Positions 29,564-38,811 of a stretch of DNA of 64,000 bases are shown one piece after another. A model generated the notes under the pieces. That model was not told where the DNA came from and made no database searches. It saw only the letters and a list, made by a program, of their open reading frames with translations. Made by a program: the position numbers and the translations under genes. Source of the stretch: Streptomyces griseochromogenes. Lineage in GTDB: Bacteria; Actinomycetota; Actinomycetes; Streptomycetales; Streptomycetaceae. The stretch covers positions 8,432,001 through 8,496,000 of the forward strand of contig NZ_CP016279.1 in NCBI RefSeq assembly GCF_001542625.1, read 5' to 3'. Numbering within the stretch: the first letter of the stretch is position 1; each line of letters opens with the position of its first letter.

Positions 29564-30142
29564 CTACAGGTGCGGCAGGATCGCCGGCATCAGGTCCTGG
29601 AAGGTGCGGCCGTTGGCCGGGGTGCCCAGCGCGGTCATCGTCCAGCCCGAGCCCACCCGGTGCACCTTGGCCATGATCTGGGCGGTGTACTCGCCGCCGC
29701 CGTTGAGCGTGTAGCGGGCGAGCTCTTGGCCGTTGGTCTCGTCGACGAGGCGGCAGAACGCGTTCTCCACCTCTTGGAAGGTCTGGCCCGTGAAGGAGTT
29801 CACGGTGAAGATGATCTGGTCGATGTGGACCGGGACGCGCTGCAGGTCCACGAGGATGGACTCGTCGTCGCCGCCCTGGCCGACACCGCCGACGAGGTTG
29901 TCGCCGGTGTGGCGCACGGAACCGTCGTCGCTCACCAGGTGCCGGAAGAAGACGACGTCGACCGGCTGCTTCTCGGCGAAAAGGACCGCCGAGGCATCCA
30001 GGTCGATCTCACGGGTGCGCGAGCCGAACAGGCCGCGCCGCTTCGCCGCCTGCCAGCCGAGACCCATGCGCACCGCGGTCAGGCTGGCCCCGTCCTGCTT
30101 CTCCAGGCTGATGGCCTGACCCTTGGTCAAGTTGACGGACAC
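29564..30142 (-). CDS. terD: TerD-family stress protein
   Basis: 192 residues starting at GTG 30142 (VSVNLTKGQAISLEKQ), with GAGGGGA 8 bases upstream. Typical TerD features: N-terminal NLTKGQAISLEK, DLDASAVLF, the calcium site GDNLVGGVGQGGDDESILVD, and IDQIIFTVNSFTGQTF. TerD proteins bind Ca2+ and confer tellurite and general stress tolerance, working with membrane TerC. It is first of an apparent terD - TerD/FtsK-like - terC series and lies downstream of uvrB with the same orientation. Confidence 0.93.
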   Translation of the reverse strand: MSVNLTKGQAISLEKQDGASLTAVRMGLGWQAAKRRGLFGSRTREIDLDASAVLFAEKQPVDVVFFRHLVSDDGSVRHTGDNLVGGVGQGGDDESILVDLQRVPVHIDQIIFTVNSFTGQTFQEVENAFCRLVDETNGQELARYTLNGGGEYTAQIMAKVHRVGSGWTMTALGTPANGRTFQDLMPAILPHL

Positions 30143-30197
30143 GGCTGGTTCCCCTCTCGGTGTTCCCCTGTTGCCACGCACTGCGCGGTGTTCAAGA

Positions 30198-30220
30198 ACC
30201 CTACGCAGGTGCACTGACAG
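30198..30220 (-). promoter_or_regulatory. DNA-damage (PafBC-type) promoter of terD operon
   Basis: On the minus strand: CTGTCAGTG, 8 bases, TAGGGT. It matches TTGTCRGTG-N8-TANNNT at all defined positions except the first T. The predicted leader is about 50 bases and contains the terD ribosome site. Confidence 0.7.
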
Positions 30221-30299
30221 TGCCGAACCCCGGCCCGCGCTTTGTGTCGGTGTTGCAACACAGGCCGCATATGCCGAGGTCCGACCCCCTTGCGAGAGC

Positions 30300-32456
30300 T
30301 CAGGCGAGGCCCGCTTCCCGCATCTGGCGCAGTTCCTTCTTCATCTCGGAGACCTCGTCGCGCAGCCGGGCGGCGATCTCGAACTGCAGCTCGGCGGCGG
30401 CGGCGCGCATGCGCTCCGTCATCTCCTCGATCTGCTCGGCGAGTTCGGCCGCCGGGCGGTCCGTGGGCACCGCGGCCTGTGCCTTGCCCTTGGCGGACTT
30501 GGCGCCCTTGCCCGCCTTCGCGCCCTTGGCCGCCCTGTCGCCGAGCGACGGGACCGGGGCCTTGGCGCCCTTGCCGTCCTTCAGCTTGCGGTAGCCGGAG
30601 CCGAGCAGCTGCTCGGTGTCGATCTCCTCGCGGGCGATCTGAGCGACGATGTCGTTGATCTTCTTGCGCAGCGGCTGCGGGTCGATGCCGTTGGCCTTGT
30701 TGTATTCGACCTGCTTCTCCCGGCGCCGGTTGGTCTCCTCGATGGCCTTCTCCATCGCCGGAGTGATCTTGTCGGCGTACATGTGGACCTGACCGGAGAC
30801 GTTGCGCGCCGCACGGCCGATGGTCTGGATCAGCGAGGTACCGGAGCGCAGGAAGCCTTCCTTGTCGGCGTCGAGGATCGCCACCAAGGACACCTCGGGC
30901 AGGTCGAGGCCCTCACGCAGCAGGTTGATGCCGACCAGGACGTCGAACTCGCCGGAGCGCAGCTCGCGCAGCAGCTCGACGCGGCGCAGGGTGTCGACGT
31001 CGCTGTGGAGATAGCGCACCTGGATGCCGAGTTCCAGGAAGTAGTCGGTGAGGTCCTCGGCCATCTTCTTGGTGAGCGTGGTGACCAGGACGCGCTCGTC
31101 CTTCTCGGTGCGCTTGCGGATCTCGTGCACCAGGTCGTCGATCTGCCCCTCGGTGGGCTTGACCACGACCTCCGGGTCGATGAGGCCGGTGGGGCGGATG
31201 ATCTGCTCCACGACACCGTCGCCGCGGGACAGCTCGTAGGTGCCCGGAGTGGCCGACAGATAGACCGACTGGCCGATGCGCTCCTGGAACTCCTCCCACT
31301 TCAGCGGCCGGTTGTCCAGGGCGGAGGGCAGCCGGAAGCCGTGCTCGACGAGGGTGCGCTTGCGGGAGGCGTCACCCTCGTACATGGCTCCGATCTGGGG
31401 GACGGTGACATGCGACTCGTCGATGACGAGCAGGAAGTCGTCCGGGAAGTAGTCCAGCAACGTGTTGGGCGGGGAGCCGGGCAGGCGGCCGTCGAAGTGC
31501 ATCGAGTAGTTCTCGACACCGGAGCAGGTGCCGATCTGGCGGAGCATCTCGATGTCGTACGTGGTGCGCATCCGCAGGCGCTGGGCCTCCAGCAGCTTGC
31601 CCTGCTTCTCCAGCTCGGGCAGGCGCTCGCCCAGCTCCTTCTCGATGTCGTTGACGGCCCGCTCCATGCGCTCGGGCCCCGCGACGTAGTGGGAGGCTGG
31701 AAAGACGTACAGCTGCCGGTCGTCGCTGATGATCTCGCCGGTGACCGGGTGCAGCGTGGACAGCGCCTCGATCTCGTCGCCGAACATCTCGATGCGGACG
31801 GCCAGCTCCTCGTAGACCGGGAAGATCTCGATGGTGTCGCCGCGGACCCGGAAGGTGCCTCGGGTGAAAGCCATGTCGTTGCGCGTGTACTGGATGTCGA
31901 CGAAGCGGCGCAGCAGCTCGTCGCGGTCGAGCTCGTCGCCGACCCTGAGCGGGACCATGCGGTCCACGTACTCCTGCGGGGTACCGAGGCCGTAGATGCA
32001 GGACACCGAGGCGACCACGATGACGTCACGGCGGGTGAGCAGCGAGTTCGTCGCCGAGTGGCGCAGGCGCTCCACCTCCTCGTTGATCGAGGAGTCCTTC
32101 TCGATGTAGGTGTCCGACTGCGGGACGTAGGCCTCGGGCTGGTAGTAGTCGTAGTACGAGACGAAGTACTCGACCGCGTTGTTCGGCAGGAGCTCGCGGA
32201 ACTCGTTGGCCAGCTGGGCGGCCAGCGTCTTGTTCGGCGCCATCACGAGGGTGGGGCGCTGGAGCTTCTCGATCATCCACGCCGTGGTGGCGGACTTGCC
32301 GGTGCCGGTCGCGCCGAGCAGGACGACGTCCTTCTCACCTGCCTCGATGCGCCTGGCCAGCTCGGCGATGGCCGCCGGCTGGTCTCCGCTGGGCTGGTAG
32401 GGGCTGACGACCTCGAAGGGCGCCACCGTGCGTTCGATGTGGGAAACGGGCCGCAT
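30300..32456 (-). CDS. uvrB: excinuclease ABC subunit B
   Basis: 718-residue helicase-like damage verifier of nucleotide excision repair. Walker [11 protein letters not shown] near residue 40; the beta-hairpin [12 protein letters not shown] near 95; helicase motifs including [12 protein letters not shown] and [10 protein letters not shown]-terminal UVR domain ([20 protein letters not shown]) that binds UvrC. A basic Lys/Ala-rich linker precedes the UVR domain. The start is ATG 32456, exactly 7 bases after the TACGGT -10 box, so the mRNA is probably leaderless; longer in-frame starts lie upstream of the promoter and are rejected. Confidence 0.97.
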   Translation of the reverse strand: MRPVSHIERTVAPFEVVSPYQPSGDQPAAIAELARRIEAGEKDVVLLGATGTGKSATTAWMIEKLQRPTLVMAPNKTLAAQLANEFRELLPNNAVEYFVSYYDYYQPEAYVPQSDTYIEKDSSINEEVERLRHSATNSLLTRRDVIVVASVSCIYGLGTPQEYVDRMVPLRVGDELDRDELLRRFVDIQYTRNDMAFTRGTFRVRGDTIEIFPVYEELAVRIEMFGDEIEALSTLHPVTGEIISDDRQLYVFPASHYVAGPERMERAVNDIEKELGERLPELEKQGKLLEAQRLRMRTTYDIEMLRQIGTCSGVENYSMHFDGRLPGSPPNTLLDYFPDDFLLVIDESHVTVPQIGAMYEGDASRKRTLVEHGFRLPSALDNRPLKWEEFQERIGQSVYLSATPGTYELSRGDGVVEQIIRPTGLIDPEVVVKPTEGQIDDLVHEIRKRTEKDERVLVTTLTKKMAEDLTDYFLELGIQVRYLHSDVDTLRRVELLRELRSGEFDVLVGINLLREGLDLPEVSLVAILDADKEGFLRSGTSLIQTIGRAARNVSGQVHMYADKITPAMEKAIEETNRRREKQVEYNKANGIDPQPLRKKINDIVAQIAREEIDTEQLLGSGYRKLKDGKGAKAPVPSLGDRAAKGAKAGKGAKSAKGKAQAAVPTDRPAAELAEQIEEMTERMRAAAAELQFEIAARLRDEVSEMKKELRQMREAGLA

Positions 32457-32463
32457 GTCATCC

Positions 32464-32486
32464 ACCGTACGACCCCCCACTGACAA
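32464..32486 (-). promoter_or_regulatory. DNA-damage (PafBC-type) promoter of uvrB
   Basis: On the minus strand: TTGTCAGTG, 8 bases, TACGGT, 7 bases, ATG. This matches TTGTCRGTG-N8-TANNNT exactly and is nearly identical over 24 bases to the ogt promoter at 34539-34561. Confidence 0.88.
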
Positions 32487-32496
32487 CGGGTCCCGA

Positions 32497-33369
32497 TCAG
32501 CGGTTCTGAGGGGTTCGGGACTCGTGGTGCCCCGGATCACGGACCGGGTGTCCACCGGAATGGAGTGACGGATGACGGACGTGGTGGGAGGCGACGGCGG
32601 CGGCCGGAACACCCGGTTTGTCCTCCACCACGACCCCGGTCGGCCTGCCCATGACCATCAGCGGGTCGAACATCACGACGACGCCGGCGAGGAGCAGGAA
32701 GGCGAGCGGACCGATCAGCATCGGTGCGAGCACCGAGGCCGGCGAGCCGCCGGCGCCCGAGGTGCCGTGGAGGTGGACTTCGAGGGCCGCCATGCCGGTG
32801 TAGTGCATGCCGCTCACGGCGAGACCCATCACGAGGCTCGCACCGACGCTCCACATGAAGCCCCGGACGCGCCCGGCGGCCCACAGCGCGGCGGTAGCGG
32901 CCACGACCGCTATGACGACGGAGACCGCGACCGTGACCGTGTTGTAGGTGAACCGCCCGTCGAAGTGCATGCCGGCCATGCCGAGGTAGTGCATGGAGGC
33001 GACACCCAGGCCGGTGATCGTGCCACCGGTGTACAGGGAGGTACCGGTGGCGCCCCGGTACCCGACGATGAAGATCCCGATGCCCACCATGACGATGGCG
33101 AGACCGAGGCTCGCATAGGTGATCGGCACGTCGTAGTGGATCGGTGTCTCCTTGATGGTGAAGCCCATCATGGCGACGAAGTGCATGGTCCAGATGCCGG
33201 AGCCGATGGCGGCCGAGCCGAGGGCCAGCCAGGCGGGCCTGCGGGAGTGCGTGACCAGTAGGGACCGGGTGGTGCAGCGCAGGCCGAGGGCGCCACCGAG
33301 GCAGGCCATCGCATAGGCCACCAACGGGGTGACGACCCCGTAGCTGAATCCGTCGACCGTGCCTTGCAT
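32497..33369 (-). CDS. MHYT-domain integral membrane sensor
   Basis: 290 residues from ATG 33369. About seven membrane segments carry three MHYT motifs ([29 protein letters not shown]), proposed to bind a metal such as copper and sense O2, CO or NO. The C-terminal 50 residues are cytoplasmic and His/Pro-rich, without an output domain (no GGDEF or kinase). The gene ends 10 bases before the uvrB promoter. The start is uncertain; AAGGG lies 10 bases upstream. The partner for signalling is not evident. Confidence 0.88.
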   Translation of the reverse strand: MQGTVDGFSYGVVTPLVAYAMACLGGALGLRCTTRSLLVTHSRRPAWLALGSAAIGSGIWTMHFVAMMGFTIKETPIHYDVPITYASLGLAIVMVGIGIFIVGYRGATGTSLYTGGTITGLGVASMHYLGMAGMHFDGRFTYNTVTVAVSVVIAVVAATAALWAAGRVRGFMWSVGASLVMGLAVSGMHYTGMAALEVHLHGTSGAGGSPASVLAPMLIGPLAFLLLAGVVVMFDPLMVMGRPTGVVVEDKPGVPAAAVASHHVRHPSLHSGGHPVRDPGHHESRTPQNR

Positions 33370-33648
33370 GCGCGGCTGCCCTTCCGCCCTCTTGCGTCCC
33401 GGAATATCTCGAATGCGCCCCCGTCCCAGGACCGCGGCGGCGGTCAAGGTTGACGCAGAGAGTATGACCCCCACCGGAATGGTCGAACGATTTTCCGGCA
33501 AAGAAACACGTCTCTGACTCACTTGTGCGGCACCGGTGTGCGGACTTGGACATCTCCATTCAATGTGTGGCCGTCCTGCACCCGGGTGTCCTTGACCCTC
33601 TGCTGTCAAGCTGGTGCTGTCGGTATTCGCTCGACGCGAGGAGTACGC

Positions 33649-34518
33649 ATGCACGCGCGCGTAGTCGCCGCCATCACCACGGCGGTCCTGGGGATGGCCG
33701 CCCTGCTGAGTCCCATGCCCGTCGCCCGGGCGGGCGAGTCCGGCAAGCCCACGGTGATCGCCCACCGCGGAGCCTCGGCCTACGCTCCGGAGAACACCCT
33801 GGCCTCCATCGACAAGGCGGCGAAGCTGGGGTTCTCCTGGGTCGAGAACGACGTCCAGCGCACCAAGGACGGCGAACTGGTCGTCATCCACGACGACAGC
33901 CTGGAGCGCACCACGAACGTGAAGAAGGTCTTCCCGGGCCGGGCGCCCTGGAAGGTGAAGGACTTCACCGCCGCCGAGATCGCGCGCCTGGACGCGGGCA
34001 GCTGGTTCTCCCCCGCCTACGCGGGCACGCGCGTGCCGACCCTGCGGCAGTACATGTGCCGGGTCGAGCACAACCACGAGAAGCTGCTCCTGGAGATCAA
34101 GAACCCGGAGCTGTACCCCGGGATCGAGCAGCAGACCCTGAAGCTTCTCGGCAACGCGGGCTGGCTGGACCGGCAGCACCTCGGACGGCTGATCGTGCAG
34201 AGCTTCAGCGCCGACAGCGTGCGCACCGTCCACGATCTCAAGCCGGCGCTCACCACCGCCTACCTCGGCAGTCCGACCGTGGCGCAGCTGTCCCGGTACA
34301 CGCCCTTCACCGACCTGATCAACCCGTCGTACGGCTCGCTCTCCCCGGCCTACGTCTCCGCCGTGCACAGCTTCGAGGGGCCGCACGGCAAGCCGCTCGG
34401 TGTGTTCGCCTGGACGGTGAACGACGCTGCCACGGCCCGGAAGGTCACGGACTACGGCGTCGACGGGCTCATCACCAACAAGCCCGACGTGGTCCGGGCG
34501 GCGCTGGAGGCGGACTGA
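33649..34518 (+). CDS. secreted glycerophosphodiester phosphodiesterase
   Basis: 289 residues, ATG 33649 with GAGGAG upstream. A Sec signal peptide (about residues 1-27, cut after ARA) precedes a GDPD TIM barrel: IAHRGASAYAPENT carries the first catalytic His/Arg/Glu, VENDVQRTKDGELVVIHDDS the metal-binding Glu/Asp and second catalytic His, and LLLEIKNPE a further metal Glu. It hydrolyses glycerophosphodiesters to glycerol 3-phosphate outside the cell. Divergent from the MHYT gene across 279 bases that hold no other gene. No convincing PHO box was found upstream. Confidence 0.93.
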   Translation: MHARVVAAITTAVLGMAALLSPMPVARAGESGKPTVIAHRGASAYAPENTLASIDKAAKLGFSWVENDVQRTKDGELVVIHDDSLERTTNVKKVFPGRAPWKVKDFTAAEIARLDAGSWFSPAYAGTRVPTLRQYMCRVEHNHEKLLLEIKNPELYPGIEQQTLKLLGNAGWLDRQHLGRLIVQSFSADSVRTVHDLKPALTTAYLGSPTVAQLSRYTPFTDLINPSYGSLSPAYVSAVHSFEGPHGKPLGVFAWTVNDAATARKVTDYGVDGLITNKPDVVRAALEAD

Positions 34519-34538
34519 GTACTCCGGCGCGGCGGGCG

Positions 34539-34561
34539 TTGTCAGTGGCGGGTCGTACCGT
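34539..34561 (+). promoter_or_regulatory. DNA-damage (PafBC-type) promoter of ogt
   Basis: TTGTCAGTG, 8 bases, TACCGT, then 6 bases to the ATG at 34568: an exact match to TTGTCRGTG-N8-TANNNT and a leaderless arrangement. Confidence 0.87.
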
Positions 34562-34567
34562 GGGCGC

Positions 34568-35122
34568 ATGGACAGCCATGGGCAGGACGAGCAGCGGGTC
34601 GTGTGGGCCGTCGTGGGCACCGGCATCGGCCCGTTGATGCTGGCGGCGACCCGCGACGGACTGGTCAACGTCGTCTTCCACGCCACGGACGCGGTGCGCG
34701 AGCGGGCTCTGGAGCGGCTGGCGGCCCGGCTGGGCACCGAGCCCGCCGAGGACCCGGACTCACCGCTGCTGGCCGAGGCGATACGGCAGGTCGAGGCGTA
34801 CTTCGCGGGCGAGCGCCACGACTTCGACCTGCCCTTGGACTGGTCGCTGATCTCGGGTTTCAACCGGCAGGTGCTGCGCGAGCTGGCCTCCGGCGTGCCG
34901 TACGGGACCGTGGTCGGGTACGGCGATCTGGCCGGACGGGTGGGGCAGCCGGGCGGGGCCCAGGCCGTGGGCGCGGCGATGGGTGCCAATCCGCTGCCGG
35001 TCGTCGTGCCGTGCCACCGGGTGGTGGAGAGCGACGGCGGCATCGGCGGCTTCGGGGGTGGCCTGGAGGCCAAGCGGAAGCTGCTCGCCCTGGAGGGTGT
35101 GCTGCCCGAGCCGCTGTTCTGA
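34568..35122 (+). CDS. ogt: methylated-DNA--protein-cysteine S-methyltransferase
   Basis: 184 residues. The active-site motif is VVPCHRVV near residue 150, with the acceptor Cys; the helix-turn-helix DNA-binding segment (GFNRQVLRELASGVPYGTVV) and arginine finger region precede it. It repairs O6-alkylguanine by irreversible transfer to its own Cys. It is leaderless from a damage-type promoter, so it shares control with the uvr genes. Confidence 0.95.
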   Translation: MDSHGQDEQRVVWAVVGTGIGPLMLAATRDGLVNVVFHATDAVRERALERLAARLGTEPAEDPDSPLLAEAIRQVEAYFAGERHDFDLPLDWSLISGFNRQVLRELASGVPYGTVVGYGDLAGRVGQPGGAQAVGAAMGANPLPVVVPCHRVVESDGGIGGFGGGLEAKRKLLALEGVLPEPLF

Positions 35123-35167
35123 CGCCGGCGCCGGCCGAGGTGCCGGGCCTCGGGTCCGACACCGGCG

Positions 35168-35596
35168 CTAGGCGTAGTGCCGGGCCTCGAAGACGTTGCC
35201 GTCCGGGTCGCGGAAGTAGAAGTTGCGCGTGGCCTTCCCGCGGGCGCCGAAGGAGTCGTGGCCGATGTCGCTCATGGGGACGCCGTGTGCGTCCAGGCGG
35301 GCGCGCAGGGCGTCGAAGTCGGCGGACGACAGGGACAGACAGACGTGATTGACGGGGTGGCCCGCGCTGTCGGCGGAGCCGGGGAGCATGTTCATGCGCT
35401 CCGCGATGCCGCGCGGCGCGAGGTCGAGGATGGTCTCCTCGTTGACGCGGACGGAGGGGAACGACACCTTTCCCTCACTGAACTCGGCGACCCTCATGGG
35501 CTCCAACCCGACGGCTTTCTCGTAGAAACCGGCCGCCGCGACGGGGTCGGACACCCACAGGACGACGTGATCGAGACGCGTGGTGTGGTTCGCCAT
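35168..35596 (-). CDS. VOC-family (glyoxalase/dioxygenase fold) protein
   Basis: 142 residues. Two beta-alpha-beta-beta-beta modules: TTRLDHVVLWVSDPVAAAGF at the N-terminus with a candidate metal His, HPVNHVCLSL in the middle with a second His, and NFYFRDPDGNVFEARHY at the C-terminus with a metal-type Glu. It is probably a divalent-metal enzyme such as a lyase, isomerase or dioxygenase; the substrate is unknown. Divergent from psuG. Confidence 0.85.
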   Translation of the reverse strand: MANHTTRLDHVVLWVSDPVAAAGFYEKAVGLEPMRVAEFSEGKVSFPSVRVNEETILDLAPRGIAERMNMLPGSADSAGHPVNHVCLSLSSADFDALRARLDAHGVPMSDIGHDSFGARGKATRNFYFRDPDGNVFEARHYA

Positions 35597-35695
35597 GCGG
35601 CCCAGGCTGGTGGTATCCCCCACAGACCGCAAGCGTTTAGCCGAGCGTGCCGCCCGCCAGAGATGAGGGAGGACCGACGGACAGGAGGCGGGCGC

Positions 35696-36604
35696 GTGAT
35701 GCTTTTGGTGTCGGAGGAAGTCCGGGCGGCGATCGACGCGCGGCGGCCGGTGGTGGCCCTGGAGTCCACGATCATCGCGCATGGGCTGCCGCGTCCGCGC
35801 AATCTGCAGGTGGCGCTGGAGCTGGAGGACGCGGTCCGGCAGGAGGGCGCCGTACCCGCGACCATCGCCGTACTGGACGGGCGCCCCAGGGTCGGCCTGG
35901 ACAAGGAGCAGCTGGAGCGGGTGGCGAACGAGGAGGGCATTCGCAAGCTGGGCCATCGCGACCTCCCGCTGGCCGTGGCGGCGGGGGTGAGCGGGGCGAC
36001 CACGGTGTCGGCGACGGCACAGCTGGCGGCGCTGGCCGGCGTGCGGGTGTTCGCCACCGGCGGGCTGGGCGGCGTGCACCGGGAGTGGACGGTGACGCAG
36101 GACGAGTCGGCCGATCTGGGCCTGCTGGCACGGACGCGGATCACGGTGGTGTGCGCGGGCGTGAAGTCGATCCTGGACGTGCCGGCGACGCTGCAGCGCC
36201 TGGAGACGCTGGGCGTGGCGGTCGCCGGATACGGCACCGACCGGTTCCCCGGCTTCTATCTGTCGGACTCCGGGCATCCGGTCGACTGGACGCTGCGGAG
36301 TCCGGTTCAGGTCGCGGACGTCATGCGGGCACAGGACGCGCTCGACGCGGCGGATTCGGCGCTGATCGTCGCCAACCCCGTGCCGCAGGAGCAGCAGCTC
36401 GATCCCGGGCTGCACGCGCGTGTGCTGGCCGACGCGCTGCGCGCCCTGGAGGAGCGGGGGATCACCGGCCAGGCGGTCACACCGTTCCTGCTCGACCATC
36501 TGGTCCGGCACACGGACGGCGCCTCGCTGGACGCCAATCTGGCCGCCGTACGCGGCAATGTGCGGCTGGCGGCGCGGATCGCCACAGCGTGGACCAGGGC
36601 GTGA
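35696..36604 (+). CDS. psuG: pseudouridine-5'-phosphate glycosidase
   Basis: 302 residues from GTG 35696 (AGGAGG 7 bases upstream; the ATG at 35699 is the next codon). Family motifs: VALESTIIAHGLPRP near residue 20, FATGGLGGVHR near 121 and GYGTDRFPGFYLSDSG near 178. PsuG cleaves pseudouridine 5'-phosphate to uracil and ribose 5-phosphate, with a metal. The stop overlaps the following kinase, so the two probably form a pseudouridine salvage operon. Confidence 0.94.
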   Translation: MMLLVSEEVRAAIDARRPVVALESTIIAHGLPRPRNLQVALELEDAVRQEGAVPATIAVLDGRPRVGLDKEQLERVANEEGIRKLGHRDLPLAVAAGVSGATTVSATAQLAALAGVRVFATGGLGGVHREWTVTQDESADLGLLARTRITVVCAGVKSILDVPATLQRLETLGVAVAGYGTDRFPGFYLSDSGHPVDWTLRSPVQVADVMRAQDALDAADSALIVANPVPQEQQLDPGLHARVLADALRALEERGITGQAVTPFLLDHLVRHTDGASLDANLAAVRGNVRLAARIATAWTRA

Positions 36605-37563
36605 CCACGGGCCGGGACGGGGCGCTGCTGGTCGTCGGGGACGTCGTCACGGACGTCGTCGCCCGGCACCGGGGGCCGCTGGCGGCCGGCACCGACACGG
36701 CCGCCTCGATCCGGACGCTGCCGGGCGGTGCGGGCGCCAACGTGGCCTGCTGGGCTGCCCACGCGGGCTGTGCGCAGGTACGGCTGCTGGGCCGGGTGGG
36801 CGCGGACGCGGTGCAATGGCACGAGCGTGAACTGCTGGCGGCCGGGGTGCGGCCCAGGCTGGTGGTCGACCCGGACGCGGCGACCGGGACGGTGATCTGC
36901 CTCGTCGACGCGGGGGCGTCGGCCGAGCGGACGTTCCTCACGGACAGTGGGGCGTCCCTCCGGCTCGAACCCGCCGACTGGTCGGACGCGTTGCTCGACG
37001 GCGTCGCCCGGCTGCACCTGTCGGGCTATCTGCTGTTCTCGGAGCCGAGCCGGGCACTCGCCGAGACGGCCCTCGCGGCGGCACGCGCGCGGGGCGTGCC
37101 GGTCAGCCTGGATCCGGCATCGGCGGGCTTCCTGGTGACGCTCGGCGTGGACCGTTTCCTGACCTTCGCGGAAGGGCTGGACGTGCTGCTGCCCAGCCGG
37201 GACGAGGCGTTCCTGCTGACGGGTCTGCCCGACTGGGCCGACGCGGCGGCCAAGTTGAGCCGGCTGGTTCCGCTGGTGGTGGCCAAGTCGGGTGCGGACG
37301 GGGCGCTGGTGGCCCGTGCCGGGACCGTGGTCGCGCGGGTTCCGGCCGCACCGGCGGCGCCTGTGGACACCACGGGCGCCGGCGACGCGTTCACCGGCGC
37401 GTTCCTCGCCGCGCTGCTCGCGGGCGCGGATCCGAAGGAGGCGGCGGCGCAGGGGTGCGGGGCGGGAGCGCGGGCGGTGGAACGGCTGGGCGGCAGACCG
37501 CCACACCCGGACACCGGCGGACAGGCGACACGCAACGACCGGATTCGCGGGGCGCTCGGCTGA
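36601..37563 (+). CDS. PfkB-family kinase, probable pseudouridine kinase
   Basis: 320 residues from GTG 36601, which overlaps the psuG stop (GTGA); GTG 36589 is an alternative. Signatures: LPGGAGANVACWAAHAG near residue 42 and DTTGAGDAFTGAFLAALL near residue 258 with the catalytic Asp. Coupling to psuG argues that it phosphorylates pseudouridine to feed PsuG (PsuK role), though the sequence alone only shows a PfkB sugar/nucleoside kinase. Confidence 0.85.
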   Translation: MTTGRDGALLVVGDVVTDVVARHRGPLAAGTDTAASIRTLPGGAGANVACWAAHAGCAQVRLLGRVGADAVQWHERELLAAGVRPRLVVDPDAATGTVICLVDAGASAERTFLTDSGASLRLEPADWSDALLDGVARLHLSGYLLFSEPSRALAETALAAARARGVPVSLDPASAGFLVTLGVDRFLTFAEGLDVLLPSRDEAFLLTGLPDWADAAAKLSRLVPLVVAKSGADGALVARAGTVVARVPAAPAAPVDTTGAGDAFTGAFLAALLAGADPKEAAAQGCGAGARAVERLGGRPPHPDTGGQATRNDRIRGALG

Positions 37564-37725
37564 GCCTCACGCCACCAGCGGGCGCCCGCGCGTCGGACAG
37601 CCAAGCCTCGCTCCACGACCCAACTCCCCCACACCGAACGGCTCAGCCTCACACCATCACCAGACTCCCGCGCCACGAACAGCCAAGCCTCGCTCCACGA
37701 GCCAACTCCCGCACACCGAACGGCT
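37560..37725. repeat. 82-bp degenerate tandem duplication
   Basis: Two units of about 82 bases (37560-37641 and 37642-37723). The most conserved 47 bases, beginning ACAGCCAAGCCTCGCTCCAC, start at 37597 and 37679 and differ at 2 positions. The first unit includes the stop codon of the kinase. The rest of 37564-37839 holds no gene. Confidence 0.8.
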
Positions 37726-37839
37726 GCCGTGTCCTGGCTCACGCGCCGCACCCCCGGCTCGAGGGCCACCACGCCCTTGCCTCGCCCACCCACAGACGTA
37801 TGCGGCCAGGCCTTGCGGAATCGCTGCCGGGCGCAGTCT

Positions 37840-38634
37840 CTAGGCCTTGCGGCCCCAGGCCGAGATCATCGGCGCGGTGGCGAGGTCCATGCCGCCCGCT
37901 TCCACGTTGGCCAGGTGCCGGTCGACGTCCTCGTCGGTGGCGAGACCCGCGTCGACGAGCCGGTCGCGGATCTGCCGGACCGTGGCGGCCTCCAGGGCGG
38001 CGCAGGCGGGCGAGGTCATGGGGAAGTAGGCGTCGGCCTCCACATCGCGCAACCCGGCCTCGCGGAGCAGACGCGGAAGCTTGCGGCCGTACGACAGGTC
38101 GGCGCCACGATCGGCGAGCAGCTTGCGGAAGCCGTGGCGCAGCCGGTTGGCGAGCTGCTGCTCGGGGCCGTGCTCGTCGGGGCAGATCAGGGGCTGGAGG
38201 GCCGGATCGGCATCCTCGATCAGCAGCCATCCGCCGGGCCGCAGTGCCTTGATCATGGATTGCAGGGCCCTGGCCCGGTCCGGGACATGGACGAGGACCA
38301 GCCGGGCGTGCACCAGGTCGAAGCCCTCGCCCGGCGGCTCCTCCGTACCCACGTCGTGGACGCGCGCCTCGACCGGGGGACGGACCGCGGCGGTGAGGAG
38401 CGAGGTGTCGAGGTCGGTCGCGACGATCCTGCCGTCAGAGCCGACCTTCTCGGCCAGCCAGGACACGACCGAGGTACCGCCGGCCCCGACCTCCCAACAG
38501 CGCATGCCCGGTCCGATCCCGAGGGCCTCGACATGCCGGAAGGTCGTCGGATCGAAGAGAGAGGCGAAGGCGTCGAACCGCTCTCCCGCCTCCGCCTGCC
38601 GGTTGTCCAGGAGGTACCCGTCGGATCGCGTCAT
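37840..38634 (-). CDS. SAM-dependent methyltransferase
   Basis: 264 residues. Class I Rossmann methyltransferase: motif I WEVGAGGTSVVSWLA (residue about 47), motif II acidic IVATDLD, and FDLVHARLVLVHVPDR and LRPGGWLLIED downstream. The C-terminal 90 residues form a cap-like region. The acceptor substrate is not identifiable. Divergent from corA. Confidence 0.88.
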   Translation of the reverse strand: MTRSDGYLLDNRQAEAGERFDAFASLFDPTTFRHVEALGIGPGMRCWEVGAGGTSVVSWLAEKVGSDGRIVATDLDTSLLTAAVRPPVEARVHDVGTEEPPGEGFDLVHARLVLVHVPDRARALQSMIKALRPGGWLLIEDADPALQPLICPDEHGPEQQLANRLRHGFRKLLADRGADLSYGRKLPRLLREAGLRDVEADAYFPMTSPACAALEAATVRQIRDRLVDAGLATDEDVDRHLANVEAGGMDLATAPMISAWGRKA

Positions 38635-38811
38635 GCCGCGATCATCCCACTCGTCCCGGTGTATCCGGAGCGGTCAGCTCGTTGTCCACAGGCGGGAACA
38701 AAGCGGAGGCCGCCATTCCCACAGGCTGACCCGCACTTTGCACCGGACTGGCAGACTTGCCGGGCAAGGCGCGGAAGCATTGTGCGAGGAGATCCAGGCA
38801 AGGAGATCCAG

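Noticed and set aside
32457..32612. Longer N-terminus for uvrB (starts upstream of 32456)
   Set aside because: It would translate through the damage promoter, and the extra residues do not resemble UvrB.
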